A stretch of DNA of 64,000 nt from Thiohalocapsa sp. PB-PSB1 (GTDB lineage Bacteria > Pseudomonadota > Gammaproteobacteria > Chromatiales > Chromatiaceae): contig CP050890.1 in NCBI GenBank assembly GCA_016745215.1, positions 2,418,001 through 2,482,000 of the forward strand, written 5' to 3'. The notes beneath the pieces are model-generated. The model worked only from the letters and a program-made list of their open reading frames with translations. It had not been told where the DNA came from and ran no database searches. Position 1 is the stretch's first letter. Every line of letters begins with the position of its first letter. Both the position numbers and the translations under genes were made by a program. Of the stretch, positions 17,940 to 26,336 are shown one piece after another.

Positions 17940-18253
17940 GATCGACTGAGAAACCAGTCGATCCTAGAGGAAGAAGGAAGCTCAGGCTGTCTACCAACTG
18001 ACCTCCTGGTCGAACTCGAACGCGGGTTCTGGTTGCGCGAGGTCGTCGGCATGGCTGCTTTGCGCAGCCGTATCCTCCCACGATGGAGGCCCACGGGCTT
18101 ACCGAGACCGGGTGGTGGCTTGACGGGTTCACCGACACAGTCGAGGATCGCTCGCACCTTTGGGGCTGTGGTGATGAAGGCGATGATCCGGACCTCGGCA
18201 CCAGAGTGCGGGCAAGTCAGCGGAAGGATTTCAGAGATGCGCACAAGCAACAT
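17940..18253 (-). pseudogene. 3'-end relic of an IS91-family element
   Basis: The frame starts RISEILPLTCPHSGAEVRIIAFITTAPKVRAILDCVGEPVKPP. After a frameshift it continues as GPPSWEDTAAQSSHADDLAQPEPAFEFDQEVSW and stops at 17991. This is the standard C-terminus of long IS91/ISCR-like transposases. It is followed by a perfect hairpin GATCGACTG-gtttct-CAGTCGATC (about 17940-17963), as expected for an oriIS end. The transposase N-terminus is missing. It differs from the transposases carried in the cassettes. Confidence 0.75.
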
Positions 18254-18373
18254 GGCCCATGCAGAGTGTGTCGGTGAATGTGGTGGTTTGGCAGGTGGCG
18301 GTTTCGCCGTTGGTGGTTCGCCGGGCGGTCGTTGGCTGGATAGCGGTTGGCCCGATAGCGGTTCGCTCTCTGA

Positions 18374-19086
18374 TCACGGTGACACTTTACCATTTACGCC
18401 AATTTTTAGCTGTCTTGGGTCATTCTTTTGCGAAGGGGGCCGGCCGCGTTTGCCAGGACGTAGCGTTCGGCCAAGTCGTTTCTCGAGCTCGCCGAGCGCT
18501 TCACCCATCAATGGCCGCCCGATGGTTTGACCCTTCGTGAGAGCGGCAACCCGTTCAGAATCCTCTGGTATCTCTAAGAATTTCGCGAAATGATCGACGC
18601 GATCTAGCGGGGGACGAACAGTCACCAAGCCATCGTCTTGGCGCCGCAGATGTGCTGGCGTGCTTGACCAAGGCCAATCGGCAGCGGTCGCAGCCAGTTT
18701 CGCTTTGACGGGATTCAAAGCCACATAGCGGAAAGCCGCCATCAAGTGAGAGTCGTCCATTGCCACGCAGCCGAACCGCCCTTGAAACAAATGGCCAGTG
18801 ACCCGCAATCGTGCGTTGATGTACCCACGCTATCGACGATGCGTTTCGCCGACGGCGCGCGACAGCCCGGTCTCGTCCGCGGGTACGAGAATCAAGTGAA
18901 CATGGTTCTACATCAGGCAGTAGGACCAGACTTCCACACCGTTTGATCGACACGCCTGGGCTAGCCAATCTCTGTGAAGTAAAGCGCATCGTCGTCGTCC
19001 TCCATGAAGATCCGTTGGCGCCTGTTCCCTCGTTGCGTCATAGGGTGCGAGATGCCGGGTACGATGATTCGGGGGAGCCGAAACAT
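18374..19086 (-). pseudogene. Degenerate REP-associated tyrosine transposase (RAYT)
   Basis: An ATG at 19086 gives MFRLPRIIVPGISHPMTQRGNRRQRIF. After a frameshift come EVWSYCLM-stop-NHVHLILVPADETGLSRAVG (HUH motif HVH), a second stop, and then RLRVTGHLFQGRFGCVAMDDSHLMAAFRYVALNPVKAKLA and WPWSS. All are hallmarks of the Y1 transposase TnpA_REP family. At least one frameshift and two stops make it inactive. It sits inside a toxin-antitoxin cassette, between the toxin gene and attC 7. Confidence 0.85.
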
Positions 19087-19143
19087 GCGCCTAGCATATG
19101 CCGACAGAGAAATGGTGTAAATAGTAAAGTGTCACCGTAATTC
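18377..19143. mobile_element. RAYT element bounded by inverted REP-like ends
   Basis: ACGGTGACACTTTACCATTTACGCC at about 18377 and its inverted counterpart (GGTGTAAATAGTAAAGTGTCACCGT) at about 19115-19140 bracket the RAYT relic. The same GGTAAAGTGTCACCG motif also occurs alone at 17678 and 19793, as expected for REPs mobilised by a RAYT. Confidence 0.7.
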
Positions 19144-19145
19144 TG

Positions 19146-19409
19146 TTAGCCCCTTCGTGACTTGAGCAATTGATCATACTCTTTGTGGTTACCTATCCAT
19201 ACCCAGACAAACCCGTCTTCATCTTCGCTTGCCAGAGCGCGATGATCTCTTCCGACTCGGGCGGACCAGAGGGCACCGACCTTCTTCAGGTGCAAGGAAG
19301 GGTGGTTCGGATTGCGCTTGAGCAATTCATAGTTCTTGCGAGCCAATGCTTGAACATCTTGGGGCAGAGCGTGGAGAAGCCGCCAGAACCGAGACGTAGC
19401 CCTGTGCAT
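19146..19409 (-). CDS. RelE/HigB-like toxin
   Basis: An 87-residue protein: MHRATSRFWRLLHALPQDVQALARKNYELLKRNPNHPSLHLKKVGALWSARVGRDHRALASEDEDGFVWVWIGNHKEYDQLLK. It has the length, basic charge and terminal HKEYD of RelE/HigB-type mRNA interferases. Its start abuts the antitoxin stop (1-bp overlap). It shares the cassette with the antitoxin and a RAYT relic. Confidence 0.82.
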   Translation of the reverse strand: MHRATSRFWRLLHALPQDVQALARKNYELLKRNPNHPSLHLKKVGALWSARVGRDHRALASEDEDGFVWVWIGNHKEYDQLLKSRRG

Positions 19410-19609
19410 TAGAACTCGCGGAGTTTGCCCAGCTTCTTTTCTTTTTGTGCTTCATCAATCAAGAAGTCCAAGGCGCCACTGCTTGCATCCTGCTCGATCG
19501 CGCGATCCCATTCAGCAGCATCGCGTTCACTCAACCAGTCGATCAGTTTTGCATACTCGGATTGCGGAAGCGCCTCGATCTGGGCCTTGATCTGTTCAAA
19601 GGTTTGCAC
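19409..19609 (-). CDS. Antitoxin partner of the RelE/HigB-like toxin
   Basis: A 66-residue acidic protein: MQTFEQIKAQIEALPQSEYAKLIDWLSERDAAEWDRAIEQDASSGALDFLIDEAQKEKKLGKLREF. It resembles short antitoxins encoded immediately upstream of RelE-like toxins. The start codon is about 20 bp inside the cassette boundary at 19631, the normal position for a cassette's first gene. Confidence 0.78.
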   Translation of the reverse strand: MQTFEQIKAQIEALPQSEYAKLIDWLSERDAAEWDRAIEQDASSGALDFLIDEAQKEKKLGKLREF

Positions 19610-19630
19610 AGTGAGCCTCTGGTCTTGTGG

Positions 19631-19722
19631 GGCTAACGTTAAGCCTGGCCCGCCGCGCGTTGCCGCGCAGGAGCGCAGCGACGGCGCGGCAACGGGCGGT
19701 CGGGCCGAGGCGCTTGTTGGGC
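19631..19722 (-). other. attC site 8
   Basis: Core boxes ggctaac and gttgggc, stem CGCGTTGCCGCGC / GGCGCGGCAACGGGCGG. It lies 80 bp beyond the cysteine dioxygenase stop and would be the attC of the five-gene operon 19802-25932. Confidence 0.88.
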
Positions 19723-19745
19723 GATTATTTGGTCTGACGAACTAA

Positions 19746-19814
19746 TGGTGGTCTGTCCCCATTTTTTCATATGTCCCCATTTTTTCATAGATGGTAAAGT
19801 GTCACCGTAATTCC
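19746..19814. repeat. REP-like sequences at the operon's 3' end
   Basis: TGGTCTGTCCCCATTTTTTCATA, a near repeat of its second half, then GGTAAAGTGTCACCGTAATTC at 19794-19814. The last copy overlaps the final codons and stop of the cysteine dioxygenase gene. Confidence 0.65.
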
Positions 19815-20557
19815 GCAAACGCCTTCGGGGGCAGCAGCCGCGCCGCCAGCTGATCGCAGAGGCTGCGCTTCAATGCAAGAATCCGGTCGGTCTGTGGTTG
19901 ACGATGGTAGTACCGCATCAGCAAGGCGGCATAGTGCAGGAACACTTCGTCGCTGGCTGGGAGCGCTTCCTCGAACCGATAGATGCCGGGCTCCTGGACA
20001 TCGAAGAAGGCGCCCCCGGTGGTATGCGCAACGCGGCCGAATTCCAGCTCGAAGGTCTTCGCGTCTGCGGTCACGCAGCTGTCGAGTTGGTTCGCGCCGT
20101 ACAAGTGCAGCGTCAAGTACGGTTGTGACGTGGCATTGCCCATCTGGTGAATGAGCGCGTTGTCGACGGACAAGATGGAACCGTTCGGAAGGATCTCCAT
20201 GGTCGCAAACTCCATCGCCCCGTCTTCGATCTGGTAAACCTGGTGGTGGACAGGACCGAAGACCTGTACGGCCCCCCACTCGGCATACCCGTGGTTGTGG
20301 ATGGAGGAATAGTGTCCGGGCTTCCAGGACATGACCATCACCTCGAAGCGCCCCTGATCCACCACCAGTCTGCGCCCGTAGCAGTCAGCGCCGGGATACT
20401 CGAAATCCGCAAAAGGCCGCAGGTCTGCTTCCTGGATGTCCGCGGCCCGCAGTATCTCGGCGGCACGCGCGGGATTGACATTCTCCTTTGCGTCGACGGC
20501 ATCGGCCAGGTCGTTGATGAGTCGCTGGAGTGAGTTAGGGATACTGCGTGGCTGCAT
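19802..20557 (-). CDS. Cysteine dioxygenase-family cupin
   Basis: A 251-residue cupin that would use Fe(II) and O2 to oxidise the thiol of cysteine (or a related thiol) to a sulfinate. The iron ligands fit H87 and H89 in SSIHNHG and H136 in NALIHQMGN, the 3-His pattern of type I cysteine dioxygenases. The N-terminal helical region (residues 1-60) and a ~75-residue C-terminal tail extend the core. The last codons coincide with a REP-like sequence, so the original C-terminus may differ. Last gene of a five-gene operon; 44 bp after the GNAT gene. Confidence 0.83.
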   Translation of the reverse strand: MQPRSIPNSLQRLINDLADAVDAKENVNPARAAEILRAADIQEADLRPFADFEYPGADCYGRRLVVDQGRFEVMVMSWKPGHYSSIHNHGYAEWGAVQVFGPVHHQVYQIEDGAMEFATMEILPNGSILSVDNALIHQMGNATSQPYLTLHLYGANQLDSCVTADAKTFELEFGRVAHTTGGAFFDVQEPGIYRFEEALPASDEVFLHYAALLMRYYHRQPQTDRILALKRSLCDQLAARLLPPKAFAELR

Positions 20558-20601
20558 AACGAATGAAGCTCCCGATGGATTTGGAATATCAATTTAACGA
20601 A

Positions 20602-21099
20602 TCATTTCAATATCAACTGCATAATAACGATATCCAGCCACCGCCCATCTTTGAAGCCCACCTCGTTCTGCGTGCCAACAATGCTATAACCAAATTGCAG
20701 GTTGTAGCGGATGCTCGCCTCGTTGGTCGCGAACACCTTGGCCACCATGTGACGGTAGCCAAAGGCGCTCGCCTGCGCAATGAGATGCCGCTTCATGGCG
20801 GAGCCGTAGCCCTTACGCGTTTGCGTTTGCCGCAAGTACACCGCGGTCTCGCATGCGAACCGGTACCCCTCACGGTCACTGTAGCGCTTGATGATGCCCC
20901 AGCCCAGGACGTCGCCGCCCTGAAGCTGGGCGTATAAACGCTCGCGGGAGTGAAATGCGCGCACCCAGCCGGCGATATCCGAGGGTGCCTTCAGCGTCTC
21001 TTCCATTGAGGCGTTGCCGGCGCGGATGGCTTCGTTGTAGATGTCCGCGATGGCCGGGTAGTCATCGGGGCGGGCTTCGATAATGCCGGTGGCACTCAT
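20602..21099 (-). CDS. GNAT N-acetyltransferase (phosphinothricin-acetyltransferase-like)
   Basis: A 165-residue acyltransferase that would transfer an acyl group from CoA to an amine. It starts MSATGIIEARPDDYPAIADIYNEAI, contains ETAVYLRQTQTRKGYGSAMKRHLI (acyl-CoA loop Q/R-x-x-G-x-G/A) and ends FGYSIVGTQNEVGFKDGRWLDIVIMQL, typical of the Pat/Bar/YncA amino-acid acetyltransferase branch. The start at 21099 overlaps the deacylase stop by ATGA; longer in-frame extensions are antisense to the deacylase coding frame and rejected. Its partners suggest an amino acid as substrate (inference). Confidence 0.85.
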   Translation of the reverse strand: MSATGIIEARPDDYPAIADIYNEAIRAGNASMEETLKAPSDIAGWVRAFHSRERLYAQLQGGDVLGWGIIKRYSDREGYRFACETAVYLRQTQTRKGYGSAMKRHLIAQASAFGYRHMVAKVFATNEASIRYNLQFGYSIVGTQNEVGFKDGRWLDIVIMQLILK

Positions 21100-22670
21100 G
21101 CCGCATCCTCTGTCAGCGTCAAGACCCGACCGGGGTTCTCGCGGCGGATCTCGCGCGCCTCGATCATCAATCGTCCGTTCACCCAGAGGTATTCGACGCC
21201 GGTGGACAGACGCCGTGGCGATGTATAGGTGGCGTGCGCTTGCAGCGTGTTGGGGTTGAGCAGGACCAGATCGGCAAAGCACCCATCGGCGATCCGGCCC
21301 CGGCCGCGCAGCTGAAACAGCTGGGCGGGCAGTTGGGTGATTTTGTGCACCGCCGATTCCCAGCTCAGCGCCTTGAGCTCCAGCACGTAGCGGTGCAGAT
21401 ATTCGGTGAACGCGCCAAAGGAACGGGGATGCGGGTGGCCGATGGTCTTGGGCGCATTGATCGGGTAGCTCCACGAATCCGTGCAAATCATGCTGTGCGG
21501 CCAAAGCACGGCGGCATCGACGTCGTCTTGATTGATGCAATGGTAGACGATCCAGGTCTCGCTGCCCTTGATCAGGATGTCGGCAATCGCCTGCGCTGGC
21601 GTGGTGCCTTGTTCGCGCGCAATGGCGGCGACCGTCTTGCCCGCGTATTCGGGATGCTCGTCCGAGGTGATGAGCATGGACGCCAGATCGTAATTGCGCT
21701 CAGCGATATAGCGCGCGATGTTTTGGACTGCGGCGGGCTCGCGCAACCGCTGCGCCAGCTTGTCGATGCCGTCCTGCAAATGCTGCTTTGGGATAAAGGC
21801 TCGCAGTTTGGTCGAGATGGCGGTGTAGGGATAGATGTCGATCGCTGCCGGTATCTCCGGATGCAGCGCGTTGAACTGCTCAATGCGCTGGAGCACCTTT
21901 GGGACCTTGCCCCAATTCTGCCTTTCCGCCGCCTTCAGGTGGCTGATCAGCGTGCGGGCGCCGGTGCGCTCGCTGATGGTCAGTGCCTCCTCCACGGCCG
22001 CCTCCAAGTGGTTGCGCTCATCGCGAATATGCGACGCGTAGATGCCGCCGCGCTCGCCCGCGACCCTGGCCAGCGCGACCAACTCGTCCAGCTCGGCGAA
22101 ACAGCCGGGCGCATAGACCAAGCCCGTGGAGAAGCCCAGCGCGCCTTCATCGAGCGCTTGGCGCAATGCCGACTGCATGGTCTGCAATTGCCCTGGCTTG
22201 AGCGCCTTCCTGGAATCCATATGACCGTGTCGGAGCGTGCTGTGACCCACCAGCATCCCGGTATTGAACGGGAGCCGGCCTGCGATGCGCTCAAAGTACT
22301 CCGCGGTGGTCTTCCAGTCGCAGCGAAACCCGATGGCATCCGCCTGCTGCTGCATGCTGGCTTCCAGATGGGGGCCGATGGGGGCCGCCGAGGTGCCGCA
22401 GTTGCCGAAGATCTCCGTGGTAATGCCCTGATACAGCTTGTGGTCCGCCGCATTCGGGAAGAAGTAACCCAGTCCAGTGGAGGCGTGCGGGTCGATGAAT
22501 CCAGGGGCCAGGATCATCCCCGTGCCGTCGATGACTTGTTGCGCCGGGGGTCGATCGGCTCCCGCTTCGAAGCAAACGATCTGATCTCCAGCGATGCCCA
22601 CAGCCGCTCGCCGAGCCGGCTCTTGCAGTCCGCTACAAACGCTGGCGTTGATGATGAGAAAGTCGAGCAT
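21096..22670 (-). CDS. N-acyl-D-amino-acid deacylase family amidohydrolase
   Basis: A 524-residue amidohydrolase of the D-aminoacylase/dihydroorotase-like group, which removes the acyl group from N-acyl-D-amino acids. Conserved positions visible: Cys91 in GNCGTS, His214 in YASHIRDE, His244 in LISHLKAA and Asp398 in CTDSW. The usual metal motif H-x-H after APGFID is H-A-S here (His62, Ser64), so one zinc ligand is replaced. C-terminal beta-domain residues GRIADGCFADLVLLNP are present. It lies 12 bp after the enolase-superfamily gene and is coupled to the GNAT gene. Confidence 0.87.
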   Translation of the reverse strand: MLDFLIINASVCSGLQEPARRAAVGIAGDQIVCFEAGADRPPAQQVIDGTGMILAPGFIDPHASTGLGYFFPNAADHKLYQGITTEIFGNCGTSAAPIGPHLEASMQQQADAIGFRCDWKTTAEYFERIAGRLPFNTGMLVGHSTLRHGHMDSRKALKPGQLQTMQSALRQALDEGALGFSTGLVYAPGCFAELDELVALARVAGERGGIYASHIRDERNHLEAAVEEALTISERTGARTLISHLKAAERQNWGKVPKVLQRIEQFNALHPEIPAAIDIYPYTAISTKLRAFIPKQHLQDGIDKLAQRLREPAAVQNIARYIAERNYDLASMLITSDEHPEYAGKTVAAIAREQGTTPAQAIADILIKGSETWIVYHCINQDDVDAAVLWPHSMICTDSWSYPINAPKTIGHPHPRSFGAFTEYLHRYVLELKALSWESAVHKITQLPAQLFQLRGRGRIADGCFADLVLLNPNTLQAHATYTSPRRLSTGVEYLWVNGRLMIEAREIRRENPGRVLTLTEDAA

Positions 22671-22682
22671 GGCGTTTGCGGT

Positions 22683-23822
22683 TCAGTAGTCGTAGGTGTA
22701 CCGAGCGCACTGCAGGCGCTGCATGATGTCCGCTCGCGCGCGGTAGTTGATGTAGCTGGCGGGCCGCACCAGGCCTGCGTCCATCTCGACATCGGGCGTG
22801 ATGATGTCCTCGATGAAGTAGCGTGAGGAGGGGCTCAGGTCGTGAGCCTTCGCTTCCGGCAAGAAGCGGGCGAACTCCAGATTGAGGACGCGACCGATCC
22901 CGGTTTCGAACATGCCGCCGATCCAGCAGGGAATACCCCGGGCACGGCAGTCGTTGAGTATCTCGACGCTCTGTGCGATCCCCCCGACTCGCCCCGGCTT
23001 GAGGTTGAGTTCGGCGATCGCCCCCAAGGCATGCAGCTTCAGCAGATCGCCGATGCAGGTCACCTCCTCGTCGGCGCAGACGCGCAACTTCGGGTAGCGC
23101 GCTTTGGCAACCAGCAGGAGATCGAAGCGATCGGGCGGCAGCGGCTGCTCAATGACGCTGTCGTAGGCGTCGACAAACCAGCCAAGCCGGTCGAGATCGT
23201 TCGCGAAGAAGCTGCCGTTCGCATCGAAGGCGACGGGGACCGCATGGTCGAGAAACAACGGATGCAGATGCTCGTAGACCGCCGTATCCACGTTGGGCCC
23301 GATCTTGAGCTTGATCCTGCGGTAGCCCTCTGCAATAGCCGACTGCACCTTGTCATAGGCTTCGACCTTATCCTTGAAGAAGCCCAGCGAGATGCCGACC
23401 GGGACCTCGTCGATGGGGGATGCATGCAGGTCCTGACTCAGTTGGTAGCCGCTCAACGTGCGTGCCACTTGGAAGGCGGCGGCCTCGACGGCGGCCTTGG
23501 TGAAGTTCCAGCCGCGGATACGCCGGAGCAGGTCCAGGATCGCAAGCAGATTGGTGTTTCGCGTGAGCTGCGGGACGATGAAGCGCTGCACCAGCAGGAG
23601 CGCCCCATCAAGGTATTCTTCGGAGTAGTAGGGGTCGGGTCGACAGGAGCATTCGCCGTAGCCCTCCACGCCTTGGGCATCGATCCATTTCACGATCAGC
23701 GCCTTGCGGGACATGCGCACGCCGATGCCGGACGCAAACGATGCCTTCTGCGGCAGATCGAGGACCAGCAACTCCAGTCGGGCCAGTTGCAGCGGCTGAT
23801 GCAGAAGCTGGAGGCTAAGCAT
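22683..23822 (-). CDS. Enolase-superfamily racemase (NSAR/OSBS type)
   Basis: A 379-residue member of the muconate-lactonising subgroup. Catalytic residues fit K171-x-K173 (IKLKIG), metal ligands D200 (FDANGS), E225 (IEQPL), D251 (CADEE), and the second acid/base K275 in LNLKPGRVGG. GMFETGIGR and LSPSSRYFIEDIITP match the o-succinylbenzoate synthase / N-succinylamino-acid racemase branch. No men genes are near, and the neighbours are an amino-acid N-acyltransferase and an N-acyl-D-amino-acid deacylase, which favours racemisation of N-acyl amino acids (inference). It overlaps the ATPase gene by 8 bp. Confidence 0.88.
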   Translation of the reverse strand: MLSLQLLHQPLQLARLELLVLDLPQKASFASGIGVRMSRKALIVKWIDAQGVEGYGECSCRPDPYYSEEYLDGALLLVQRFIVPQLTRNTNLLAILDLLRRIRGWNFTKAAVEAAAFQVARTLSGYQLSQDLHASPIDEVPVGISLGFFKDKVEAYDKVQSAIAEGYRRIKLKIGPNVDTAVYEHLHPLFLDHAVPVAFDANGSFFANDLDRLGWFVDAYDSVIEQPLPPDRFDLLLVAKARYPKLRVCADEEVTCIGDLLKLHALGAIAELNLKPGRVGGIAQSVEILNDCRARGIPCWIGGMFETGIGRVLNLEFARFLPEAKAHDLSPSSRYFIEDIITPDVEMDAGLVRPASYINYRARADIMQRLQCARYTYDY

Positions 23823-25932
23823 GACGCTGCGATGCCGAGCCGCGCAGCAGCGGCTTGGTGGCGACCCCGAGGCCGGCGCCCAGACCCAGTTGGTTCAGGA
23901 ATACGGCGGGCACGAACCCAAGGCCGAAGAAGAGTGCGCCGAGCGCGCCTGTCAGGCTCGGTAGGACGACGGATGTGTAGGTCTGATCCAGGGTGCTGGA
24001 CGCCTCAGTAGCCAGATCGAAGAGGCGGACGACGCGCCCGAGGTCGGCCTTCATCAGCACCACCTGCGCGGTATCCGTGGCGGCGGTCGCGGCACCCCGA
24101 ACGGAGACCGAGACGTGGGCCTTTTTCAGCGCGATGGCGTCATTGATGCCGTCGCCGACGAAGCAGACCCGTCGCCCGTCGTGCTGCAGTTGGTCGACGA
24201 TCGAGGCCTTGTCGCTCGGCAGGGCTTCGGCGAAATAGGTCTCGATGCCCAGCCGGGCCGCCAATTGCCGGGTGGGTGCGTCGTGATCACCGGAGAGAAT
24301 GACCAGGGTCTTGTCGCGGGCGCGCAGTTCCCGGCAGACCTCCGGAATCTCGGAGCGCACCGTCGGGCGCAGCTCGATGACGCCGCAGAGCGCGGCGTCC
24401 ACGGCGACAAAGATCATGGAATGCCCCTGCCCGTGGCACGCCTCGCAGAACGGCAGACGGGCCGATGGCAAGGGGACGCCCTGCTTCGTCATGAAGCGTT
24501 CGCTGCCGACCAGGATCGACCTGTCGTCCAACCGTGCAATCAGGCCATACCCCAGGACCACCTCGTTGTGGTTCGCTTGCCCGACGCGCAGCCCCGCGGC
24601 CGCGGCCCGCTCGCGGATGGCTCGCGCGATGGGGTGCGTCTGGTGCTGTTCCGCCAGCGCCGCGTAGTCCAGGACTTCGGCGGGAGATCGCCCGCCAAGT
24701 GCCAAGACGCGGCCGACGGTGGGCTGTTCCTCGGTCAGCGTTCCGGTCTTGTCGAAGACGACGGTGTCCACCTCATTGATCATCTCGAGAACACGGCCAT
24801 CTTTGACCAGAATGCCTTCGCGAGACAGCACATTCAGATAGTTCAAGACCGCCACGGCCCCCGCGATGGTGAGATTGTCGCGGGGCGGCGCGTTCAGGAG
24901 CGCCAGGGCGCTCGACGGTCCGATCAGCGGCAGGCTCACGGCGGCGAGCACCATCACCGGCAGCATGGCCTGATCGACCAGCTGCTCAGAGCGTAGCTGG
25001 CGCCGGGTCTTGGCATGAACCGTGCTGGCGAGAATATCGCCGATCTGGGCTGCGATGGTCTCGGAGCCGGAACGGGTGACACGGATCTGCAGACTGCCGG
25101 CCAGCAGGGTCGTCATCGCAAAGACCTCGGCCCCGGCCTCGACCTCGACCGGTTGGGATTCGCCCGTCAGCACATGCTGGTCCACCGACGCGGCACCCGC
25201 AACGACATCGCCATCCGCGGGGATGGTCTCCCCGGCGTTCACGATCATGACGTCGCCAACCTTGAGATCGTCGCTCGCGATCAGTGTCTGCGGCCCGCCG
25301 CGCAGGACGCGGATCGACTGCGTGCGATGATGGAAGGCCGCCGTCAATGCAGCGCTCGAGTCGTCCTTGACCTTACCGACGACCCGGCGCCGAATTGAGG
25401 ACATGACCAGCGGGACATTCGCCAGCACCAAATGACCCGTGATCACGAAGACCGATATGATCACCGCATTGGCCACATCCACGTTCACCTTGCGCTTCGT
25501 GATCAGGTGCTCGTAGGCGCTGCGGAACGTGAAGCGGCTGTTGTGGGCCATGCCTATCAGGGTCGGAACGATCGCAATCGGAAAGACAGACGCCGTCCAA
25601 GCCAGGCCGAAGGTGCCAACGGCAATGGGCAGATTCTGATCAACCTTGCGATCGACCACGCTGCGAATGGCATAGTCTTCGGATCGACTGGTTTCGCCGT
25701 TCGTACGCGCACTTGTTCGCCCCGGCTGCAACCGCGGACGGGATGGCTGGTATCCATCCCGCGCGGCCGATCGCAGCCGCGCCGCGGGCGACCGTAGTCG
25801 CGAGCCCAAAGAACGGACGATCCCGGCGCCGCGCATTGGAACGCGGCTGTCAGCGGAGATGCTGGAGAAGATCATTTGGCTATCGAGTGCACCTTGAGTC
25901 TGGGTTATTTCTGCAAATAGCGCACCCGTCAA
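23815..25932 (-). CDS. P-type ATPase, P1B-like but lacking the CPC motif
   Basis: A 705-residue P-type ATPase: TGES (about 256-259), phosphorylation Asp394 in DKTGTLTE, nucleotide-site HP (433-434) and C-terminal GDGIND. In heavy-metal pumps the membrane segment before the phosphorylation domain carries CPC; here it reads LLNAPPRDNLTIAG (about 346-358), so the usual metal ligands are absent. The first ~95 residues are Arg/Ser-rich and hold no CxxC metal-binding domain. The start is taken as TTG at 25932, preceded by GGGAGGT; an ATG at 25875 is the alternative. First gene of the operon, 39 bp inside the cassette boundary. Confidence 0.83.
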   Translation of the reverse strand: MTGALFAEITQTQGALDSQMIFSSISADSRVPMRGAGIVRSLGSRLRSPAARLRSAARDGYQPSRPRLQPGRTSARTNGETSRSEDYAIRSVVDRKVDQNLPIAVGTFGLAWTASVFPIAIVPTLIGMAHNSRFTFRSAYEHLITKRKVNVDVANAVIISVFVITGHLVLANVPLVMSSIRRRVVGKVKDDSSAALTAAFHHRTQSIRVLRGGPQTLIASDDLKVGDVMIVNAGETIPADGDVVAGAASVDQHVLTGESQPVEVEAGAEVFAMTTLLAGSLQIRVTRSGSETIAAQIGDILASTVHAKTRRQLRSEQLVDQAMLPVMVLAAVSLPLIGPSSALALLNAPPRDNLTIAGAVAVLNYLNVLSREGILVKDGRVLEMINEVDTVVFDKTGTLTEEQPTVGRVLALGGRSPAEVLDYAALAEQHQTHPIARAIRERAAAAGLRVGQANHNEVVLGYGLIARLDDRSILVGSERFMTKQGVPLPSARLPFCEACHGQGHSMIFVAVDAALCGVIELRPTVRSEIPEVCRELRARDKTLVILSGDHDAPTRQLAARLGIETYFAEALPSDKASIVDQLQHDGRRVCFVGDGINDAIALKKAHVSVSVRGAATAATDTAQVVLMKADLGRVVRLFDLATEASSTLDQTYTSVVLPSLTGALGALFFGLGFVPAVFLNQLGLGAGLGVATKPLLRGSASQRHA

Positions 25933-25970
25933 ATAAGCGACAGACCTCCCGGAATCGGAATTTTCGAGGC

Positions 25971-26077
25971 GCCCAACGTTTAGTTAACCTGCCGAGCCCG
26001 CGCCGGTCGGGCCGCGAGCGCGAAGCGCCGCGGTGCCCGACCGGCGCGGGCTCGGCAGGTTCAACGCCCTGTGAGAT
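25971..26077 (-). other. attC site 9 (transposase cassette copy 1)
   Basis: Core boxes gcccaac (25971-25977) and gtgagat (26071-26077; mutated from gttagat). Near-perfect 22-bp arms TGCCGAGCCCGCGCCGGTCGGG / inverse surround a loop CCGCGAGCGCGAAGCGCCGCGG. 26078-26336 holds a second hairpin GGTTCGCT...AGCGAACC and no gene. Confidence 0.85.
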
Positions 26078-26336
26078 TAAAACATTTTTTTGGTTCGCTT
26101 CAGTGTCCGTCTCAGCGAACCGCTATGTGGATTCTACAACAGGCAAGCCCTGGGTGGGGCCTGAAAACTCCCGCTGATGTTGGCGCAGTTGCACGAGCAA
26201 GGCTCCGTTGCGCGCGCTCGGTCCCGCGGGCGCAGCGATTTCGCATGGAGCACAACGGTTTTTCGCTCACCGCGGTCGCGTCGCAACATAGCAGCACTGT
26301 CCCGAGCCGATGCGGATCGAGTGGAGGAGATGTGCA

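Noticed and set aside
21100..21540. Longer GNAT protein starting at 21540.
   Set aside because: The extra 147 residues are out-of-frame translation of the deacylase gene; the family start is at 21099 with an ATGA overlap.
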